A stretch of DNA of 26,088 bases from an uncultured Christensenella sp. (GTDB lineage: Bacteria > Bacillota > Clostridia > Christensenellales > DTU072). The position numbers and the translations under genes were made by a program. Where the stretch lies: NCBI GenBank assembly GCA_905210905.1, contig CAJLYQ010000022.1, positions 1-26,088 on the forward strand. Reading direction: 5' to 3'. The notes below the pieces were generated by a model. That model had not been told where the DNA came from. It saw only the letters and a program-made list of their open reading frames with translations, and made no database searches. Each line of letters starts with the position of its first letter. Within the stretch, counting starts at the first letter, position 1. Positions 7,887 to 15,670 of the stretch are shown piece after piece.

Positions 7887-9248
7887 ATGAAAATCGTAGT
7901 TATCGGTTGCGATAAAATCGGATCCGCCATCGTCGAACATCTTATCAGCGAAGAACACGACGTTTGCGTCATCGATATCGAAGCGTCGAGAGTAAAACGC
8001 GCGTACGACAAGTACGAAATTACCGGCGTTGTCGGCAACGGCGCGTCCTACGACGTGCAGAAGAAAGCGGGCGTGGGCAAAGCGGATCTCGTGATCGCAA
8101 GCACCAACGTGGACGAAGTAAACATTCTTTGCTGTATGGTCGCAAAAGACCTGGGCGCAGAACATACCGTCATCATCAACAACAACGAAAAGTATTACGA
8201 ACAAATCGAACACCTCAGAGACAGGTTCAACATAAACCTGTCCATAAGCCCGGAAAAAGAAGCGGCGGCGGAAGTCGCGCGTATGCTTCGTTTTCCGTCT
8301 GCTTTGCAGGTAGAACTTTTCGCCGACAGCAAGATGGAACTTATCGACGTTTTCCTGCCCGACGACAGCCCGTTTATCGGACAAACCATAGCGGCGGGAC
8401 ACGGCAAAAGTTATCCCGACGTGCAGATATGCGCGGTAAAACGCGACGGCGAAATAATCATTCCGTCGGGCAATCTCTTACTCGAAAAAGGCGACCGCCT
8501 GAGCGTTGCGTCCACCGTCACGGGCGTGGTAAAATACCTTAAAAGCACCGGACTGTATCAGACGAGAGTAAAACGCGTCCTTATCATCGGCGGCGGCAAT
8601 CAGTCGTACTATCTCGCCAAGCAGATTCTTGCCGCGGGAATGCTGGTCACCATTATCGAAAGCGATAGGGAAAGGTGCCGATACCTTAGCGAAGAGTTAC
8701 CCCAAGCGATAATTATTAACGGCAGCGACAACGATTACGAACTTATGCGCAACGAGGGAATCGCGACTTGCGACGCGTTCGTTTCGTTCACCCCCAACAA
8801 CGAAAGAAACATTATCGCCGCGCTTTACGCGATGAATAAAAACGTGCCGAAAGTAATAGTTTCCATCGACGAATATAATCTGTTCAGCGTGGTCGGAGAA
8901 CTCGACATCGGCAGCGTGGTTTCGCCCAACGTGCTTACCGCGACAAGAGTTTTGCATTTCGTCAAAGGTCTTCAGTCGGCGCGCGACTTAGGATCGAGAT
9001 TAAACGCCATCTATACGCTCGGCGGCAGCGACGCGTTCGTACTCGAATACGACGTAAACGAAATGTTTGCCGCGCACGATATACCCCTTAAAAATTTAAG
9101 ACTGAAACCGGACACCGTTATCGCAATGATAATCAGAAAAGGAAAAACCATAATTCCGAGAGGCAACGATTATATTGCCGAAGGGGATAAGGTCGTCGTA
9201 GTAACCAAACAAAAAGGTCTTGACGGAATAAACGAGGTGCTCGAATAA
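7887..9248 (+). CDS. trkA: Trk potassium uptake system, NAD-binding regulatory subunit TrkA
   Basis: A 453-residue protein with two RCK units. The first starts at residue 1 (VVIGCDKIGSAIVEHL, with the acidic residue Asp30 at the end of beta-2); the second starts near residue 230 (VLIIGGGNQSYYLAKQIL). Each is followed by a TrkA-C-like domain (about 140-220 and 365-453). TrkA forms the cytoplasmic gating ring of the TrkH channel and responds to nucleotides. It follows pckG by two bases, has only a weak ribosome binding site (AAGGA, about 16 bases away), and precedes trkH by one base, so coupled translation is likely. Confidence 0.95.
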   Translation: MKIVVIGCDKIGSAIVEHLISEEHDVCVIDIEASRVKRAYDKYEITGVVGNGASYDVQKKAGVGKADLVIASTNVDEVNILCCMVAKDLGAEHTVIINNNEKYYEQIEHLRDRFNINLSISPEKEAAAEVARMLRFPSALQVELFADSKMELIDVFLPDDSPFIGQTIAAGHGKSYPDVQICAVKRDGEIIIPSGNLLLEKGDRLSVASTVTGVVKYLKSTGLYQTRVKRVLIIGGGNQSYYLAKQILAAGMLVTIIESDRERCRYLSEELPQAIIINGSDNDYELMRNEGIATCDAFVSFTPNNERNIIAALYAMNKNVPKVIVSIDEYNLFSVVGELDIGSVVSPNVLTATRVLHFVKGLQSARDLGSRLNAIYTLGGSDAFVLEYDVNEMFAAHDIPLKNLRLKPDTVIAMIIRKGKTIIPRGNDYIAEGDKVVVVTKQKGLDGINEVLE

Positions 9249-9249
9249 G

Positions 9250-10722
9250 ATGAACGTAAGATACACTGTCTTTTTTACGGGCAGAATATTAAAAACCGTT
9301 GCGTTTTTGTTCCTTTTCCCGTCGCTTATTGCGATTATTTACGGCGAGTATAACAATCTCGTTGCGTTTTTACCGCTCGGAGCGGGCGTGTTCCTTCTCG
9401 GAATGGTGTGTTCGCTGAAAGAGCCGAAAAACAAACGTTTGTCCGCAAGCGAAGGGTTTATCATAGTCGCCCTCAGTTGGCTTACTTTGTCGCTCGTCGT
9501 AGCCGCGTCGTACAGAATTACCGGCGAGATAGGCGATTTCGTAAACTGCTTTTTCGAGGCGACGTCAGGGTTTACCACCACCGGAGCAAGCGTAGTAAGC
9601 GACGTGGAAACGTTGAGCAAAAGCGTAAACGCCCTGCGCCTGTTTACCCACTGGGTCGGCGGTATGGGAATACTCGTACTCGTTCTGGCGATTGTTCCTA
9701 AAAATCAGGACGCAACGACGATGAACATTTTCAAGGCGGAAGTGCCGGGGCACAGCGTGGAAAAATTCACGAGCAAACTCGCCGTTACCGCCAAAATCCT
9801 TTACCTTATATATACGGGTATGACCGTCGTTCTCGCAATAAGTTTTATGATAGCGAAAATGCCGGTGTTCGACAGCGTGGTTCACGCAATGAGCATTGCC
9901 GGCACGGGCGGTTTTTCCGTTAAAAACGGCAGTATCGGCGCATATAACAGCCTTGCGATAGAAATTATCGCAACGGTGGGTATGTTTGCTTTCGGTATAA
10001 ATATGAACATCTTTTACCTTATACTGATAGGTAAATTCACTACGGCAATAAAGAGCGAAGAACTCCGCGTGTACGTGACGTTATTTGTTGTGTCAATGCT
10101 TATAACGGCGACCGTGCTGACGACGAACGGCGATTATTCGTCTTTCGGCGAGGCGGTAAGATATACGTCGTTTCAGACCGCGGCGATTATGTCTACGACG
10201 GGAATGTACGTAGTAGATTTTTCTCTATGGCCCATAGTGTGCCAATCGATAGTATTTATTCTGATGTTTATAGGCGGATCGTCCGGTTCGACGGCAGGCG
10301 GACTGAAGTTGTCGAGAATAATGATTGCGTCCAAGTATATACGTAATCAATACGATAATTCTGCCAGGCCGAACAGAGTAAAAACGATAAAACTCGAAGG
10401 TGAAAGGCTGGATAATCAGACCGTTACCGCGACTATGGCGTTTTTCGGGTTATATATAGTCGTGATGCTCGTATCGCTTGTTTTGGTAGCCCTTTTTGAC
10501 GGTATAGGCTCAAACGACAATACAACGTTTATAGAAAAGCTGACAGCGGTAGTCACGAGTTTAAGTAACGTCGGGCCGGGGTTTGGAAAACTTGCTACCG
10601 GGAGTTATGACGGGTTCAGCGCGGCGAGCAAAATAGTGCTTTCTTTCGATATGCTTGCCGGAAGACTGGAAATACTCCCGATGCTTTTCCTTTTTAATCC
10701 GAAAACCTGGATAAACAAGTAG
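9250..10722 (+). CDS. trkH: Trk-type potassium transporter, membrane subunit TrkH
   Basis: A 490-residue integral membrane protein with the four selectivity-filter/pore-loop repeats of the TrkH/KtrB family: SGFTTTGAS (106-114), then AGTGGFSV, STTGMY and SNVGPGFG. It forms the potassium-conducting pore gated by the TrkA ring encoded one base upstream. A terminator follows directly, so this is the end of the pckG-trkA-trkH unit. Confidence 0.95.
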   Translation: MNVRYTVFFTGRILKTVAFLFLFPSLIAIIYGEYNNLVAFLPLGAGVFLLGMVCSLKEPKNKRLSASEGFIIVALSWLTLSLVVAASYRITGEIGDFVNCFFEATSGFTTTGASVVSDVETLSKSVNALRLFTHWVGGMGILVLVLAIVPKNQDATTMNIFKAEVPGHSVEKFTSKLAVTAKILYLIYTGMTVVLAISFMIAKMPVFDSVVHAMSIAGTGGFSVKNGSIGAYNSLAIEIIATVGMFAFGINMNIFYLILIGKFTTAIKSEELRVYVTLFVVSMLITATVLTTNGDYSSFGEAVRYTSFQTAAIMSTTGMYVVDFSLWPIVCQSIVFILMFIGGSSGSTAGGLKLSRIMIASKYIRNQYDNSARPNRVKTIKLEGERLDNQTVTATMAFFGLYIVVMLVSLVLVALFDGIGSNDNTTFIEKLTAVVTSLSNVGPGFGKLATGSYDGFSAASKIVLSFDMLAGRLEILPMLFLFNPKTWINK

Positions 10723-10729
10723 ATATTCG

Positions 10730-10777
10730 TCTTCGGTTTCCGCTTGATTTAAGGCAAAACCGAAGAACGATTTTTTT
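10730..10777 (+). terminator. Terminator of trkH
   Basis: CTTCGGTTT (10731-10739) pairs with AAACCGAAG (10757-10765), with one extra T-A pair at the base, and is followed by a run of seven T (10771-10777). Confidence 0.75.
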
Positions 10778-10809
10778 GCTAAAAAAATTGAAAAACAACA
10801 TTTTTTTGC

Positions 10810-10838
10810 TTGCTAAAAGCATTGAAGTGTGGTAAATT
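10810..10838 (+). promoter_or_regulatory. Probable promoter of rplU-prp-rpmA
   Basis: TTGCTA (10810-10815) and TAAATT (10833-10838) are separated by 17 bases in an A+T-rich stretch between the trkH terminator and rplU. The elements match consensus only partly, and a slightly different pairing is possible. Confidence 0.5.
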
Positions 10839-10844
10839 ATTAAA

Positions 10845-10919
10845 TAACCGCATAGAAAGGGTAGATAAGTGCGTTTTGCCACCCCGAGCAGCGAGTCTTC
10901 AAAAGGAGGTTATGTTTTT
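10845..10919 (+). promoter_or_regulatory. Candidate structured leader of rplU (L21 leader-like)
   Basis: About 75 bases lie between the promoter and the rplU start. GGGTAG (10859-10864) can pair, with one mismatch, with CCACCC (10879-10884). An alternative pairing of CCGCA with TGCG would exclude it. AAAAGGAGG ends the leader. Firmicutes are known to have an autoregulatory L21 leader here; I cannot confirm the consensus by eye. Confidence 0.35.
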
Positions 10920-11225
10920 ATGTACGCAATTATTGTTTCCGGCGGAAAGCAGTACAAAGTCGAAGAGAACTCGGTAATCAAAGTCGAGTTGCTTAAAGGC
11001 GAAGCGGGCGATACCGTTAAGTTCGACGTTCTTATGCTCAACAAAGACGGAAGTGTCGTAGCGGGCAAAGAAGCGGAAGGCGCTTACGCCGAAGCCGTAG
11101 TCGTTAAGAACGGCAAAGGTCCGAAAATCGACATTTTCAAATATAAGTCGAAGAAGAACGAACGTAAACGTCAAGGTCATCGTCAACCGTATTCCGAAGT
11201 TAAGATCACCAAAATCGTTGGCTAA
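10920..11225 (+). CDS. rplU: 50S ribosomal protein L21
   Basis: A 101-residue protein matching the L21 family over its whole length: MYAIIVSGGKQYKVEE at the N terminus and KNERKRQGHRQPYSEVKI near the C terminus, the latter contacting 23S rRNA. The ATG at 10920 is chosen over an upstream in-frame GTG (10869) because AAAAGGAGG lies ten bases before it and the length then fits the family. It is first in the conserved rplU-prp-rpmA order. Confidence 0.97.
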   Translation: MYAIIVSGGKQYKVEENSVIKVELLKGEAGDTVKFDVLMLNKDGSVVAGKEAEGAYAEAVVVKNGKGPKIDIFKYKSKKNERKRQGHRQPYSEVKITKIVG

Positions 11226-11240
11226 TTGACTTCTGTATCG

Positions 11241-11579
11241 ATGATTAAGATTTTAGTAGAATATCGGAACGACGATATATCGAGAGTGACGGCGAAAGGT
11301 CACGCGGGCTACGCAAAATACGGCAAAGACGTCGTATGCAGTGCGGTCAGCGCGATAATTCAAACCGCGCTTATAGCGATTATCGATATTTCCGACGCTC
11401 CCGTCAGGTACGAAAAAAGCGACGACGGATTTTTGCGTTTTGAAGTTCCCGAGCCGAAGAGCGAAGAAGAACGGATAAAACAGCAAGCCGTATTGCGCGC
11501 AATGGTACTGGGCGTAAGCGACGTTGAGAAAGGGTATAAGCCCTATGTGAAAATGGAGGTAAACCGACAATGTTTATGA
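11241..11579 (+). CDS. prp: Ribosomal-processing cysteine protease Prp
   Basis: A 112-residue protein. The catalytic pair of the Prp family is visible: His21 in GHAGYAKYGKD and Cys33 in VVCSAVSAI. Prp removes the N-terminal extension of L27, which is encoded next. The ATG at 11241 gives the family length; a TTG directly after the rplU stop (11226) would add five residues. Neither start has a clear ribosome binding site, so translation may be coupled to rplU. Its stop overlaps the first ten bases of rpmA. Confidence 0.93.
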   Translation: MIKILVEYRNDDISRVTAKGHAGYAKYGKDVVCSAVSAIIQTALIAIIDISDAPVRYEKSDDGFLRFEVPEPKSEEERIKQQAVLRAMVLGVSDVEKGYKPYVKMEVNRQCL

Positions 11580-11857
11580 ATATCCAACTGTTCGCCCATA
11601 AGAAAGGTATGGGTAGTACCAGAAACGGTCGTGACAGCGAAGCAAAAAGACTCGGACCTAAGAAAAGCGACGGACAACATTGCCTCGCGGGAAACATTCT
11701 CGTTCGTCAAAGAGGAACGAAATTCCACGCAGGTAAGAACGTAGGTATCGGCAGCGACGATACTTTGTACGCGCTCATCGACGGCGTAGTCAGATTTGAA
11801 GAAGCAGGCACCAGACTGAACAGATATAAACAAGTAAGCGTAATCGAAAAAGCGTAA
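11570..11857 (+). CDS. rpmA: 50S ribosomal protein L27 with cleavable N-terminal extension
   Basis: A 95-residue protein. MFMNIQLFAHKKGMGSTRNG shows the short Firmicutes-type extension ending in LF before AHKKG, which is the Prp cleavage point; the mature protein would start at Ala9 (two residues earlier in numbering if the second ATG is used). The rest matches L27, which reaches the peptidyl-transferase centre. The start at 11570 is preferred because GGAGGT lies nine bases upstream. It overlaps the 3' end of prp by ten bases. The usual downstream obgE is absent. Confidence 0.96.
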   Translation: MFMNIQLFAHKKGMGSTRNGRDSEAKRLGPKKSDGQHCLAGNILVRQRGTKFHAGKNVGIGSDDTLYALIDGVVRFEEAGTRLNRYKQVSVIEKA

Positions 11858-11860
11858 GCA

Positions 11861-11910
11861 AAATAAGACGGTTTTATCGGACCGGTTTATACGGTTCGAT
11901 AAACTTATTT
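11861..11910 (+). terminator. Long stem-loop between rpmA and the glycosylase gene
   Basis: TTTATCGGACCG (11873-11884) pairs with CGGTTCGATAAA (11892-11903) with a single G-U pair. The helix is extended by AAATAAG/CTTATTT after a 5-base bulge. It starts three bases after the rpmA stop. There is no proper T-run, so it may be a weak terminator, a processing site or a translation-control hairpin for the TTG start nine bases further on. Confidence 0.55.
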
Positions 11911-11918
11911 AATTAAAT

Positions 11919-12746
11919 TTGAATTACGAATATTACGGCAAAGACGAAATAAGAATTTATTCCATCGACGAATTCGACCCGAAACACGTTTTCGATTGCG
12001 GACAGGTGTTCAGGTACCGAAACGACGGGGATTGTCATACGATAATAAGCAAAGATAAAATTTGCCTATTGCAAAAGACGGACTCGTGTGTTATAATGAA
12101 AACCGAGGACAGGGAGTATTTCCGTAAATACTTCGTTCTCGATACCGATTACGGCGAAATTAAGCGCGAGTTACTTCGGTTCGACGGGCTTAAAGAAGCG
12201 GTCGGGTTCGGTAAAGGAATAAGAATATTAAAGCAAGACCCGTTTGAAACGATAATATCTTTTATCGTATCGGCAAACAACAATATTCCGAGAATAAAAG
12301 GGATATTAGAACGGGTTTGCGTTGCGCTCGGAGAAAAGAAAGACGGTTTTTACGCGTTTCCCACGCCGGAAAGAATGGCTGAGGCGGACGCGGCACTGTA
12401 TAAATCCGTCGGAGCCGGGTACAGAGCGGAGTATCTTGCGGAGACGAGCAAAAAACTTGTCGGGTTCGATTACGGGATTATCGAAAAATCGAGCACCGAC
12501 GAAGCGAGAAAGATATTGACGTCGTTTAAGGGCGTGGGCAACAAGGTAGCGGATTGCATATTGCTGTTTGCTTTCGGAAAAACCGACTTGTTCCCGATGG
12601 ATACCTGGACGAAGAAGATATACCGCATTTTGGGTTTTCCGGAAGAAAACGATCCCAAAAAGATGGCGGAGCGACTCGTCGATCGGTTCGGCGCGCTTGC
12701 CGGTTACGCACAGCAATATCTGTACTATTATTACAGAGAAAAATAA
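11919..12746 (+). CDS. 8-oxoguanine DNA glycosylase/AP lyase, OGG1-like HhH-GPD family
   Basis: A 275-residue protein. The N-terminal part (15-33, FDPKHVFDCGQVFRY) matches the OGG beta domain. The helix-hairpin-helix GVGNKVADC (205-213) carries the Schiff-base lysine Lys209, and the catalytic aspartate is Asp228 in FPMDTW, corresponding to Lys249 and Asp268 of human OGG1. It should excise 8-oxoguanine and nick the abasic site. The start is TTG, preceded in frame by a stop codon three bases away and with no ribosome binding site; the next Met (residue 60) would remove part of the conserved domain. It occupies the place where obgE usually follows rpmA. Confidence 0.9.
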   Translation: MNYEYYGKDEIRIYSIDEFDPKHVFDCGQVFRYRNDGDCHTIISKDKICLLQKTDSCVIMKTEDREYFRKYFVLDTDYGEIKRELLRFDGLKEAVGFGKGIRILKQDPFETIISFIVSANNNIPRIKGILERVCVALGEKKDGFYAFPTPERMAEADAALYKSVGAGYRAEYLAETSKKLVGFDYGIIEKSSTDEARKILTSFKGVGNKVADCILLFAFGKTDLFPMDTWTKKIYRILGFPEENDPKKMAERLVDRFGALAGYAQQYLYYYYREK

Positions 12747-12773
12747 AAAAACGTACTATGTTAGGAGGACACA

Positions 12774-13343
12774 ATGAATAAGCCGAAAATTGCTTTACTT
12801 ATCGACCTTGCGAGCCTTAAAGTATCCTGCAACGGATTCAAACAACTGCTCGCCGAGATTGAAGAAAAATACGAAGTATCTTTCGTAAAGTTTTATAGTT
12901 ACGTAGCGAAACGTAACCGTGACTTTAACGAATTTATCGCCGCTAAGGGATACGACGCAGTTACGCCCGTAGCGAGCCGCAGAAGAAACAAACTCGATTC
13001 TCGTCAGATTATCGACGGAACGAAACTCGGTATTTACAGCACGGTTGCCGCCGTAGGTTTTGCCGTAGGCGAAGGAGATATTCTTCCGATCATCAGCGAA
13101 CTCAAACAGACCGGCAAAGACGTCGTAGAAATCGCGGTTGAAGAAGGTGCGTATTCCGACGCGTTCAGTTCTTTCATCGCAGTAGATCCTTCCTATCTCA
13201 GAGAAGGTTATGCCGCTCCCACCAAGAAGAGAGAAAAGAAAGCGCCTAAGGTCGTTGCTCCCAAAGAGAACGCATACGCTCAGGAAGTCAACAAGATTTT
13301 CGACGCGAAGAACTTCCTCGAAAAATACAGAAACAAGAAATAA
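12774..13343 (+). CDS. NYN (PIN-like) domain protein, putative RNase
   Basis: A 189-residue protein. Residues 5-140 resemble the LabA/NYN fold: ALLIDLASL (Asp11), LDSRQIIDGTKLG (Asp75, Asp81) and GEGDILPI (Asp102) line up with the acidic metal-binding positions. The Asn that normally follows the first Asp (IDxxN) is replaced, and the last motif has one Asp instead of two, so activity may be altered. The tail from about 150 is Lys-rich and could bind RNA. A strong AGGAGG lies five bases before the ATG, and the gene follows the glycosylase by 27 bases. The role is unknown. Confidence 0.75.
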   Translation: MNKPKIALLIDLASLKVSCNGFKQLLAEIEEKYEVSFVKFYSYVAKRNRDFNEFIAAKGYDAVTPVASRRRNKLDSRQIIDGTKLGIYSTVAAVGFAVGEGDILPIISELKQTGKDVVEIAVEEGAYSDAFSSFIAVDPSYLREGYAAPTKKREKKAPKVVAPKENAYAQEVNKIFDAKNFLEKYRNKK

Positions 13344-13379
13344 GAAGTTCTTAACAAAAAACTAACATAGAAATAAGAC

Positions 13380-13416
13380 AGGTATTCTTGCGGAAATTCC
13401 GTGAGAATACCTTTTT
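13380..13416 (+). terminator. Terminator after the NYN gene
   Basis: AGGTATTCT pairs with AGAATACCT. The loop contains a further CGGA/TCCG pairing, giving a nearly continuous long stem followed by TTTTT. Confidence 0.85.
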
Positions 13417-13434
13417 GCGTCTATAAACGGGTGT

Positions 13435-13462
13435 GAACGGCATTTTTGCCGTTCGATTTTTT
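13435..13462 (+). terminator. Second terminator hairpin before minD
   Basis: GAACGGCA (13435-13442) pairs with TGCCGTTC (13447-13454) around a TTTT loop, followed by GA and six T. Confidence 0.75.
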
Positions 13463-13510
13463 ATGAAAAAAACCGACAAATTTCAACAAAAAAAGCAGAG
13501 ATGAACAAGT

Positions 13511-13516
13511 TATAAT
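13511..13516 (+). promoter_or_regulatory. Consensus -10 element directly before minD
   Basis: A perfect TATAAT ends seven bases before the minD ATG. The expected transcription start is therefore at or next to the start codon. At 17-base spacing the -35 position reads AAAAAA, so the -35 match is poor. Confidence 0.5.
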
Positions 13517-13523
13517 CTAAGAT

Positions 13524-14300
13524 ATGGCACGAGTTATTGTAATTACGAGCGGTAAAGGCGGGGTGGGAAAAACCACCGTCAGCGCAAATCTGTGTATGGC
13601 ATTATCCGCGCGCGGAAAGAAAGTAGTCGCGGTGGAAGGAGATATCGGATTAAACAATCTCGACGTGGTGCTCGGCGTGGAAGACCGAGTGGTTTACGAC
13701 GCAGGAGAAGTCGCGCTCGGCAAAGCGACCGTTATGCAGGCGCTTGTCCCGATAAACGACAATTTATGTTTGTTCCCGGCGACGACGGGCGCGGTAAATG
13801 CGGTTACTACCGATATTTTTCTCGATATGGTAAAAGAACTGTCGGGCGGTTTCGACTACGTTATTATAGACAGTCCGGCAGGTATAGAGGAGAACTTTCA
13901 CCGTGCGGCGACGGGTGCGGACGAGGCGTTAATCGTGACGACGCCGCACATTCCGGCGGTAAGGGACGGGGTAAAAACCGTGAAAATGCTTCATTCATAC
14001 GGAGTGGAAAAAATCGGACTCGTCTTAAACAGGGTTCGCGGAGAACTCGTAGCGGACAAACAAATGCTATCGCCGAAAGAAGTTTCGAGCGTGATGCAAC
14101 TGCCTTTATGCGGAATTTTACCCGAAGACGATTTCGTTAATCTCACCGGGGTAGCGGACGTAAGGAATAAAAGAACGGGCATAGGATACTCGTTTTCTTT
14201 GCTTGCTTCATACGTCGACGGCGGAGATAAAAAACTTTACGACTGCGTGTCCGAGTACACGACGTTAACGGGAAGAATAAAAAGGTGGCTTAATATATGA
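13524..14300 (+). CDS. minD: Septum site-determining ATPase MinD
   Basis: A 258-residue ParA/MinD-family ATPase with the deviant Walker A box SGKGGVGKTT (9-18) and the switch region DSPAGIEENF near residue 115. The C terminus TGRIKRWLNI is a short basic amphipathic helix suited to membrane targeting. With ATP, MinD binds the membrane and recruits MinC to block off-centre FtsZ rings. The N terminus fits the family exactly, yet no ribosome binding site precedes it. It overlaps minE by four bases (ATGA). No minC is present in the window. Confidence 0.95.
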   Translation: MARVIVITSGKGGVGKTTVSANLCMALSARGKKVVAVEGDIGLNNLDVVLGVEDRVVYDAGEVALGKATVMQALVPINDNLCLFPATTGAVNAVTTDIFLDMVKELSGGFDYVIIDSPAGIEENFHRAATGADEALIVTTPHIPAVRDGVKTVKMLHSYGVEKIGLVLNRVRGELVADKQMLSPKEVSSVMQLPLCGILPEDDFVNLTGVADVRNKRTGIGYSFSLLASYVDGGDKKLYDCVSEYTTLTGRIKRWLNI

Positions 14301-14533
14301 AAGGCGTAACCGACGATCTCATAAGACTGAAAAGGGTAATACTCACCGATTCGTTAAAGATACCGAACGGGGTAGTTGAGGCGCTTAAAAACGATATAAA
14401 CGGAATACTGAACTCGTATTTCGAGTTGCTTGAAGACGGGGTGAAAACCGATATAAGCGTAGACGAAAGCGGAATATACAGAATAAGTATGACGGCAAAA
14501 GCGAGTTCGGCAAGGAAGATGAAAACGATTTAA
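14297..14533 (+). CDS. minE: Cell division topological specificity factor MinE
   Basis: A 78-residue protein. RLKRVILTDSLKIPNGVVEALKNDI (about 10-34) resembles the MinD-contacting segment of MinE, followed by the dimerisation domain (NSYFELLEDGVKTDISVDES). MinE stimulates the MinD ATPase and sets the oscillation or gradient. The ATGA overlap with minD supports coupled expression. It is similar enough for a confident call but diverged. Its stop touches the stop of the convergent mnmA. Confidence 0.85.
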   Translation: MKGVTDDLIRLKRVILTDSLKIPNGVVEALKNDINGILNSYFELLEDGVKTDISVDESGIYRISMTAKASSARKMKTI

Positions 14534-15604
14534 TCAGCGAATGACGCCGCCGCCCAGGCAAACTCTGTCGTCGTAAAGCACGCAGTACTGACCGGGGGTT
14601 ACGGCGCGTTGTTTTTCGTCGAAAGTTACCGTTACTCCGCCGTCGGGGTTAGTGACGAAGTGCGCTTTTTGCAGCGGTTGACGATGACGGATACGGACAA
14701 GCACGTCCCCTTCGGGAACGAAATCGGTGATGAAGTTAAATTTTTCCGTTTCGAGTTTGTCGGTGTAGAGATCGGGCGTTTCGCCTTGATTGACGTAAAG
14801 GACGTTGTTTATCACGTCTTTTTTTATTATATACCAAGGCTCGTTGTTGTTTTGCCCCGCTACGCCGCCGAGCCCGAAGCCTTTATGCTGACCGACGGTA
14901 TAATAGTACACGCCCCTGTGCGTGCCTATCGTCTTACCGTCGAGAGTTTTTATCGCGCCTTCTTTCATCGGAAGATACGAGGACAGAAACTTGCGGAAGT
15001 TGCGTTCGCCGATAAAGCATACGCCCGTCGAGTCTTTCTTTTTGGCGGTAACGAGATCGTACTTAAGAGCGATGTCGCGGACAAGACTTTTGTCGGTTAT
15101 TTCGCTCAAAGGGAAAATTACGTTGTCGATTTGTTTTTCGGAAACTTGGTTAAGGAAATACGTTTGGTCCTTGTTTTCGTCGGCGGAACGGGTAAGGTAC
15201 GTTTTGCCGTTTTCGTGTTTGACGCCGCAGTAATGCCCGGTTGCAATATAATCCGCACCGATTTTCATTGCGTAGTCGCGAAAAACGCCGAATTTTATTT
15301 CGCGATTGCAAAGCACGTCCGGGTTGGGCGTTCTGCCTGCCGAATACTCGGAAAGAAAATGCGAAAAAACGTTGTCGTAATATTCTTTGGAAAAATCTAT
15401 GGAGTAGTAAGGAATGCCGATTGCCGAACAAACTCTGCGTACGTCGGTATAGTCCTGCTCCGCCGTGCAGCAACCGTTGTCGTCGGTTTCTTGCCAGTTG
15501 TGCATAAACAAACCGATTACTTCGTAGCCTTGTTCTTTGAGAAGCAACGCCGCCACGCTGCTGTCCACGCCGCCGCTCATTCCGATTACGACTTTTTTCG
15601 CCAT
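14534..15604 (-). CDS. mnmA: tRNA-specific 2-thiouridylase MnmA
   Basis: A 356-residue protein with the PP-loop SGGVDSS (10-16) that binds ATP. The two catalytic cysteines are Cys99 (NPDVLCN) and Cys196 (STGVCFIG). It adds sulfur to U34 of tRNAs for Lys, Glu and Gln, receiving it from a cysteine desulfurase relay. GGAG lies eight bases before the ATG, and a promoter is visible upstream. The gene ends exactly where minE ends on the other strand, with no terminator between them. Confidence 0.96.
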   Translation of the reverse strand: MAKKVVIGMSGGVDSSVAALLLKEQGYEVIGLFMHNWQETDDNGCCTAEQDYTDVRRVCSAIGIPYYSIDFSKEYYDNVFSHFLSEYSAGRTPNPDVLCNREIKFGVFRDYAMKIGADYIATGHYCGVKHENGKTYLTRSADENKDQTYFLNQVSEKQIDNVIFPLSEITDKSLVRDIALKYDLVTAKKKDSTGVCFIGERNFRKFLSSYLPMKEGAIKTLDGKTIGTHRGVYYYTVGQHKGFGLGGVAGQNNNEPWYIIKKDVINNVLYVNQGETPDLYTDKLETEKFNFITDFVPEGDVLVRIRHRQPLQKAHFVTNPDGGVTVTFDEKQRAVTPGQYCVLYDDRVCLGGGVIR

Positions 15605-15632
15605 AGTTTTTTCTCCGTTTCGTTTTTCGTTT

Positions 15633-15661
15633 ATTTTACCACATTTTTAAGCTGTATGCAA
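15633..15661 (-). promoter_or_regulatory. Promoter of mnmA
   Basis: On the minus strand TTGCAT (15661-15656) and TAAAAT (15638-15633) are separated by 17 bases, ending about 29 bases before the mnmA start. It overlaps the gap after the flippase gene, so mnmA can be transcribed on its own. Confidence 0.7.
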
Positions 15662-15670
15662 TTTTTTTGC

